From CAZTLE01 sp964614415 (GTDB lineage: Bacteria; Bacteroidota; Bacteroidia; Flavobacteriales; Flavobacteriaceae), in the NCBI GenBank assembly GCA_964614415.1, contig CAZTLE010000072.1:1-18133 (forward strand): a stretch of 18,133 bases of DNA. Reading direction: 5' to 3'. The position numbers and the translations under genes are program-made. Within the stretch, counting starts at the first letter, position 1. Each line of letters opens with the position of its first letter. This document shows positions 13,870 to 18,133 of this stretch, piece after piece. Below the pieces are notes generated by a model. The model was not told where the DNA came from. It ran no database searches and saw only the letters and a list, made by a program, of their open reading frames with translations.

Positions 13870-15460
13870 AATTCTCGACCAGGTCCCAATTCACATTTAC
13901 CTGCAGTTGCGTCGGGAAGTAGATTATCTCTTCAGGTTGCTGCCTTTGCAGGAAATTACCCGTATCCCATCTGCCATTGTCATTCTCATCAACAATGAAC
14001 CGGATGTAGTACTTTTCCGGGGGTACATATTCGAAATAAACCGGGGTACCCCGAACAAATTTCTGTTCGGCAATAACATTGAATCTGATATCCACCAGTT
14101 GAACGATAACCGGACTGGGTCGATTATTGACGAGGTTAAGTGTAATCGTACCATAATCTGAAGTAGATCGTGTTCTGGCCGAAAACACAAGGGAATCGTT
14201 GGTAGCTCCGAGGAAATCAGTCAGCGCTCCGGGGAGGACATTGACTTTGTACGCATTGTTCTCCGTTTTTTCGAAATAGACGCCTACGGTATTGTCCTTT
14301 TTGTTGATCGTTGCAGTAGACGTAATATCGAGAGTATCCTGATCAACGACCGTAATCTTCTCTGCATCCAGGGATTCAAGCGGAATATTTGCTGCAAAGC
14401 GTACTGTATCATTTGGGATTATATTTCCTGTCTTTATCGGTGTAAACTGGAGGGAATCCGGATAGAGTTCTCGTATACGCACATTCAGCGTATCCACTCT
14501 GTCTCCGCTTGCCACCCGGAACAGGAGAGAATCAACTTCCAGGGCCGGTTTGTACCAGTAATTTAGGGTATCGGTGTCGCGATCTTTGAATGTGCGCACT
14601 TCGAAATCGGATGGAACCTCGGAGATCAACTCAGGAACAAAAGATTCCGGCTCGCCCTCATATCCGAAGGAAATACGGTTTTTAGATCGTTGGCCGGGCC
14701 TGCCGGGCTTATAATCTGGCACCTCCTTGAACATTGTAATGGCGTAGCTGCTATCGGATGGGACGGTCACATAGTTGTCGATGAAGCCAATTTGATCATT
14801 TTTCGGCTGAAAGGTAAAATCATTATTTTCTTCCTGAAGTGCCAACATGAGGTAGGTTCCGGCCTTTAAATTGGTAAGCTCAAAAGCGAACGTACTGTCC
14901 CTGGACGTAGCGACATAGGTGGGTTTTTCAGAGTAAACAATGGAATCCTTGAAAGCCTCATTCACCTCATACAGCATTACGGCTGCTTTGCTTGCAGGGT
15001 TCAGTAGGACTGCGTCCTGGATGCTTCCGGAAACCGAAAGACTGTCGATATAGCTTCCCGTGGAAAACACATACTTGAAATATTCAAATTCATTGTCCTC
15101 GTTATTATCTACGATACTCTTTCCAAAATTGAACTGGTATGTTGTATTCTCCTTAAGCGTATCCAGTATTTTGATCTTAAGGATCTTAGAGGTGTTCAAC
15201 GGTGTTATTATCGGTGTGTACTTAAGGGGAGGGGATATGATGAGGTTTTGCTGAAGGTCTTTCAGTTTAATATACTCGTCAAAATAGATACGGATCTCAT
15301 CGCTGTCGAAATAGGTCGAAAAATTCTCTGGAGTACTTTTTAGGATCACCGGCGGAATCGTATCCCGTTTTCCACCCGAAGGCCTTCCTCGCTTTGCGCA
15401 TTGAGAGCACATGAGCACAAGGACGAAAATAATAGGAATATAGGTTAATCTGTACTTCAC
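13856..15460 (-). CDS. Ig-like (Big_5/SbsA-type) domain lipoprotein
   Basis: The 534-residue product begins at GTG 15460; an in-frame stop lies nine bases upstream of that codon, so no longer start exists. The N-terminus MKYRLTYIPIIFVLVLMCSQCAKRG is a lipoprotein signal; C21 (followed by AKRGRPSGGKRDTIPP) is the most likely lipidated residue, with C18 as alternative. Residues about 35-135 match the bacterial Ig-like Big_5 pattern (PPVILKSTPENFSTYFDSDEIRIYFDEYIKLKDLQQNLIISPP). The rest is beta-rich, with a further domain at about 440-534 (GTITLNLVN..., YYIRFIVDENDNGRWDTGN). Family knowledge: such lipoproteins, starting CA.RG.P.GG.KD.IPP, are near-universal in Flavobacteriia; the function is unknown. 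It lies 46 bases downstream of comF on the same strand, so is probably co-transcribed. No terminator is visible; its 3' end overlaps the omega-amidase gene by 14 bases. Confidence 0.9.
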   Translation of the reverse strand: MKYRLTYIPIIFVLVLMCSQCAKRGRPSGGKRDTIPPVILKSTPENFSTYFDSDEIRIYFDEYIKLKDLQQNLIISPPLKYTPIITPLNTSKILKIKILDTLKENTTYQFNFGKSIVDNNEDNEFEYFKYVFSTGSYIDSLSVSGSIQDAVLLNPASKAAVMLYEVNEAFKDSIVYSEKPTYVATSRDSTFAFELTNLKAGTYLMLALQEENNDFTFQPKNDQIGFIDNYVTVPSDSSYAITMFKEVPDYKPGRPGQRSKNRISFGYEGEPESFVPELISEVPSDFEVRTFKDRDTDTLNYWYKPALEVDSLLFRVASGDRVDTLNVRIRELYPDSLQFTPIKTGNIIPNDTVRFAANIPLESLDAEKITVVDQDTLDITSTATINKKDNTVGVYFEKTENNAYKVNVLPGALTDFLGATNDSLVFSARTRSTSDYGTITLNLVNNRPSPVIVQLVDIRFNVIAEQKFVRGTPVYFEYVPPEKYYIRFIVDENDNGRWDTGNFLQRQQPEEIIYFPTQLQVNVNWDLVENFTLN

Positions 15461-15506
15461 GGATTGTCTTTACAAGGACATCGGCTCACAAAAATAGCTA
15501 AAGTTT

Positions 15507-16190
15507 TCAAGCTATGGCAATGGTGGCAATGCTTAACAAAACATTATGTTCTTTTAATATGGCACTCGCACAATTTTCCAGGGTCGCACCCGTTGTTATT
15601 ATGTCATCCACGAGTAACACGTGTTTGGCATGTAGGGCTTCCGTTGTTACAGTTGCATAGATTTCTTCTTGAGTTTGGGTCAGGTTGAAGCGCGTAAAAC
15701 GCTTCTTAAAAACCTGAGAACGCGTCTTTGAAATTTTGTGCAGAATATCGTCACGGTAGGGTACGTTAAGTGCCCGAGCGATTTCCCTTCCAAAGCCATC
15801 TACCTGATTGTATCCCCTTTTCTTGAGCTTTTGTTTATGCAAAGGTACGGGGATTACCAGATCGATGTCTTTATACATAGGAATAGTGGCAAGTTCTTCC
15901 CCGAGCCAGGCCCCAAAGAAGGCACTGATCTCCTCATGACCCCGATACTTCAAATTGTGAAGCAGGCGTTGAGTGATCCCTCTTTTTTGGAACTGAATAA
16001 GGGCAGTGGCAGACCTTACCGGAAGCCTCCCGTAAAAGATGTTTTTCATGGCAGGATTCCCGGTTCGATGATGACAAATTAAAGGGAGCCGATGGGTACA
16101 GTGTGTACAGAGAACTTCCTCACTATGTAACAAAGGGCGCTCGCAACCGTTGCAAAGCTTCGGAAAAAGAAGCTGTAGTATATTTCGCAA
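15507..16190 (-). CDS. comF: ComF-family phosphoribosyltransferase-like protein
   Basis: The 227-residue product has an N-terminal double CxxC zinc-binding site (C13, C16, C28, C31 in KLCNGCERPLLHSEEVLCTHC), a conserved middle (HNLKYRGHEEI, VIPVPLHKQKLKKRGYNQ) and the PRPP-binding loop VLLVDDIITTGATL (191-204). This is the full ComF/GntX architecture. Family knowledge: ComF is needed for DNA uptake or processing in naturally competent bacteria, but it is also conserved in species not known to be competent. The start is TTG at 16190: an in-frame TGA lies just upstream at 16196-16194 and the next ATG (residue 48) would remove the zinc site, so TTG (or the ATT just before it) must be used. It probably heads a two-gene operon with the Ig-like lipoprotein. 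Confidence 0.92.
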   Translation of the reverse strand: MRNILQLLFPKLCNGCERPLLHSEEVLCTHCTHRLPLICHHRTGNPAMKNIFYGRLPVRSATALIQFQKRGITQRLLHNLKYRGHEEISAFFGAWLGEELATIPMYKDIDLVIPVPLHKQKLKKRGYNQVDGFGREIARALNVPYRDDILHKISKTRSQVFKKRFTRFNLTQTQEEIYATVTTEALHAKHVLLVDDIITTGATLENCASAILKEHNVLLSIATIAIA

Positions 16191-16194
16191 AATT

Positions 16195-16202
16195 CAAAGT
16201 AA
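16195..16202 (-). promoter_or_regulatory. Weak candidate -7 box for comF (TTACTTTG)
   Basis: Read on the minus strand, TTACTTTG differs by one base from TAnnTTTG and lies exactly four bases before the TTG start codon of comF, the same spacing as at glyS and the aminotransferase gene. No TTG is seen at the expected -33 position. Confidence 0.3.
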
Positions 16203-16260
16203 GCGGCAGGAAATGATTATGAAATAATGAATAAGAAATAACCAATTACTAATAATTAAG

Positions 16261-16268
16261 TATATTTC
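16261..16268 (+). promoter_or_regulatory. Candidate -7 box (TATATTTC) for the coiled-coil protein gene
   Basis: TATATTTC matches TAnnTTTG except for the last base and lies 13 bases before ATG 16282. The region upstream (16205-16260) is very AT-rich, but has no clear TTG at the -33 distance. If the transcript starts near 16273, both ATG 16282 and ATG 16297 remain possible starts. Confidence 0.35.
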
Positions 16269-16281
16269 GAAACCAAATCTA

Positions 16282-17178
16282 ATGAAAAAAGAAGCCATGA
16301 GCACAGAAAACAACACCACAAAATTTAAGGTATTAATAGGTGTTTTATCCGCATTGCTAATTGCACTATCCGTTTATACTGTGACCCTCTACAATGATAG
16401 TAAGACTACGGTTGCAGGACTTGAAGAACAAAAAGTGGATATTGAGAACGAACTGGAAGAACTTATCGCAAACTACGATGAGATCATTCAGGACAATGAG
16501 CTTAAGGATAATGACCTGATTGCTGCCAGAGAGCGAATTGAACGCTTGCTGGATTCGGTGAAAGATTCCGAAGCCAATGTAACCCTGATCAAGCGTTACC
16601 GGGCCGAGATCGGACGTCTTAAGACGGAACGCAAAATGTTGTTCGCACGAGCCGATAGCCTTATTCAGGCTAATGCCCTGCTGGCCATGCAGCGTGACAG
16701 TACAAGTACGATCCTGACGGAGACTATCCGTGTGGTCGACTCCGTAAACGAAAAGAACCTGGCCCTGGCCGAAACGGTTCGAAAAGGTTCTGTCGTGAAG
16801 GCCACCGATCTTAGTGGTTCTGCCGTTATCGTCCGAAACAGCGGTCGTATAGTGGATACCAGGCGATCGAGTCGTGCAGATAAAGTGCGCGCTTGCTTCA
16901 CCCTGTCACCCAATCCTATTGCCGAGGCCGGAGACCGTATTCTATACGTACAGGTAATTAATCCGAATAACAACCTCATGGGCGATAAAGGAACTGTGGA
17001 GTTCGAGACCGGAGTGCTTAACTACAGTGCTATTACCAAGGTGTATTACGAGAACGAAGAATTGGACGTTTGTACAGTCGTTGACGCAGCAGAAGAAAAC
17101 CTCGTGCCGGGACGTTATGTGATCAATGTTTTTGACGGACCCAGCCAGGTGGCTACTACCACCATGGAACTGAAGTAA
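16282..17178 (+). CDS. Membrane-anchored coiled-coil protein, conserved flavobacterial type of unknown function
   Basis: The 298-residue product has a short N-terminal cytoplasmic tail, one membrane helix (about 17-36, VLIGVLSALLIALSVYTVTL), a long coiled coil (about 42-168, rich in Glu, Lys, Leu and Arg) and a C-terminal beta-rich domain (about 175-298) containing SSRADKVRACFTLSPNPIAEAGDRILYVQVINP and ending VINVFDGPSQVATTTMELK. C205 and C264 are the only cysteines and could pair if the domain is periplasmic. I recall homologues in Flavobacteriaceae that carry the name chromosome partitioning protein ParA, but there is no Walker A or other ATPase motif here, so that name is not supported. 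ATG 16297 (MSTENNTTKFK) is an alternative start that looks equally natural. It is a single-gene unit: promoter candidate upstream, strong terminator downstream. Confidence 0.85.
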   Translation: MKKEAMSTENNTTKFKVLIGVLSALLIALSVYTVTLYNDSKTTVAGLEEQKVDIENELEELIANYDEIIQDNELKDNDLIAARERIERLLDSVKDSEANVTLIKRYRAEIGRLKTERKMLFARADSLIQANALLAMQRDSTSTILTETIRVVDSVNEKNLALAETVRKGSVVKATDLSGSAVIVRNSGRIVDTRRSSRADKVRACFTLSPNPIAEAGDRILYVQVINPNNNLMGDKGTVEFETGVLNYSAITKVYYENEELDVCTVVDAAEENLVPGRYVINVFDGPSQVATTTMELK

Positions 17179-17196
17179 AAAGACTTTTAAAAAAAG

Positions 17197-17231
17197 AAAA
17201 ACCGCTGCGTTTTTATCGTAGCGGTTTTTTT
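17197..17231 (+). terminator. Rho-independent terminator after the coiled-coil protein gene
   Basis: A 13-base stem with one G:U pair (AAAAACCGCTGCG, seven-base loop, CGTAGCGGTTTTT) ends in a T7 tract and begins 18 bases after the stop codon. Its T tract runs directly into the TATTTTTG box of glyS, so terminator and next promoter share sequence. Confidence 0.92.
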
Positions 17232-17238
17232 ATTTTTG
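17231..17238 (+). promoter_or_regulatory. -7 box of glyS (TATTTTTG), four bases before the start codon
   Basis: TATTTTTG is an exact TAnnTTTG match, four bases (CGCC) before the glyS ATG at 17243, predicting a leaderless or near-leaderless transcript. The -33 position falls inside the upstream terminator hairpin and has no clear TTG. Confidence 0.55.
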
Positions 17239-17242
17239 CGCC

Positions 17243-18133
17243 ATGGCAAATAAAGAGGATCAGTTTAAAAGAGTGGTGTCCCATGCCAAGGAGTATGGGT
17301 ACATATTTGCGTCAAGCGAGATCTATGATGGTTTGAGCGCGGTATACGACTATGGTCAGAATGGAGTGGAGCTTAAAAAGAACATCCGTGACTACTGGTG
17401 GCACAGCATGGTGTATATGCACCAGAATATCGTCGGAATTGATGCGGCCATTCTCATGCACCCTACGACCTGGAAGGCCTCCGGGCACGTGGACGCCTTT
17501 AACGATCCGCTTATTGACAACAAAGATTCCAAAAAGCGATATCGTGCCGATGTGCTGGTAGAGGACTATGCTGAGAAGCTGGAGCAAAAAGCACAAAAAG
17601 AGATTACCAAGGCAAAAAAACGATTTGGGGATAGTTTTGACGAAGATCAGTTTGTCACTACCAATGAGCGCGTACTTCGCTATCGTTCGCAAAAGAAAGA
17701 GGCTTTGGAGCGATTGGCAAGATCCCTTGAGAATGAGGATCTGGCCGATGTAAAAGCACTTATCGAAGAACTGGGAATTGCAGATCCGGATACCGGTTCA
17801 AAGAACTGGACGGATGTACGCCAGTTCAATTTGATGTTCGGAACCAAGCTGGGTGCTTCTGCCGAAAGTGCGACCGATCTCTACTTGCGACCTGAAACGG
17901 CGCAGGGAATTTTTGTCAATTTTCTGAATGTCCAAAAAACCGGACGGATGAAAATTCCGTTTGGAATTGCGCAAACGGGGAAAGCCTTTCGAAACGAGAT
18001 CGTTGCCCGTCAATTCATTTTCCGTATGCGGGAATTCGAGCAAATGGAAATGCAATTCTTTGTGCGCCCGGGAGAAGAGATAAAATGGTACGAGCACTGG
18101 AAAGAAACACGCCTCAAGTGGCATCTGTCGTTG
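17243..18133 (+). CDS. glyS: Glycine--tRNA ligase, dimeric class II type (N-terminal 297 residues, cut by window end)
   Basis: The frame starts at ATG 17243 (MANKEDQFKRVVSHAKEYGYIFASSEIYDG) and stays open to the last base, giving 297 codons of an expected roughly 510. Recognisable family segments are YDYGQNGVELKKNIRDYWW (35-53), HPTTWKASGHVDAFNDP (73-89), LRPETAQGIFVNF (215-227), the motif 2 region FGIAQTGKAFRNEI (240-253) and REFEQMEMQFF (263-273). This is the single-chain homodimeric enzyme (sometimes named glyQS or glyS), not the alpha2beta2 form. It charges tRNA-Gly with glycine in the cytoplasm. The stretch at about 94-190 is a charged, helical insertion usual for this group. It is transcribed on its own from the box at 17231 after a strong terminator. 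Confidence 0.96.
   Translation, partial: MANKEDQFKRVVSHAKEYGYIFASSEIYDGLSAVYDYGQNGVELKKNIRDYWWHSMVYMHQNIVGIDAAILMHPTTWKASGHVDAFNDPLIDNKDSKKRYRADVLVEDYAEKLEQKAQKEITKAKKRFGDSFDEDQFVTTNERVLRYRSQKKEALERLARSLENEDLADVKALIEELGIADPDTGSKNWTDVRQFNLMFGTKLGASAESATDLYLRPETAQGIFVNFLNVQKTGRMKIPFGIAQTGKAFRNEIVARQFIFRMREFEQMEMQFFVRPGEEIKWYEHWKETRLKWHLSL

Overview
The window looks like a chromosomal segment of a marine-type Flavobacteriaceae bacterium (phylum Bacteroidota). The sequence evidence is a type IX secretion C-terminal sorting domain on one gene product, a type-B succinate dehydrogenase (one five-helix cytochrome b subunit, with gene order C-A-B), Bacteroidota-type promoter boxes (TTG, about 20 bases, TAnnTTTG), A-rich leaders without Shine-Dalgarno sequences, and TTG-rich/CAA-rich intergenic repeats. 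No tRNA, rRNA, CRISPR array, transposase or phage gene was seen. No gap between genes exceeds about 200 bases, and the content is mostly core or lineage-core genes.

Layout, left to right. (1) The 3' end of a membrane-anchored AraC-type regulator (1-668), then a polytopic membrane protein ending in a TlpA-like thioredoxin domain (736-1590). (2) A large exported Asp-box/BNR (sortilin/VPS10-like) propeller protein (1702-4548), a terminator, and a type IX secreted protein of unknown function with its own promoter and strong terminator (4751-5872). (3) The sdhCAB operon (6026-9600), with a very good promoter and a repeat-bearing 120-base spacer between sdhA and sdhB. (4) On the minus strand, a TPR-containing hybrid histidine kinase (9597-11846) whose stop codon overlaps that of sdhB. 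(5) Divergently, a two-gene unit for a methionine/glutamine-type aminotransferase and an omega-amidase (11948-13869), a matched pair predicted to run the glutamine transaminase/omega-amidase cycle of methionine salvage. (6) On the minus strand, a comF phosphoribosyltransferase-like gene followed by an Ig-like lipoprotein gene (16190-13856). (7) On the plus strand, a membrane-anchored coiled-coil protein (16282-17178), a strong terminator, and the first 297 codons of glycyl-tRNA synthetase (17243 to the window end).

The most useful second-look items are: the fixed four-base spacing between a TAnnTTTG box and the start codon at two genes, possibly three, which suggests leaderless transcripts; the repeat-rich sdhA-sdhB spacer; the aminotransferase/omega-amidase pair; the polytopic thioredoxin protein; and two pairs of convergent genes with overlapping stop codons and no terminator. 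I found no convincing undescribed defence or mobile system.
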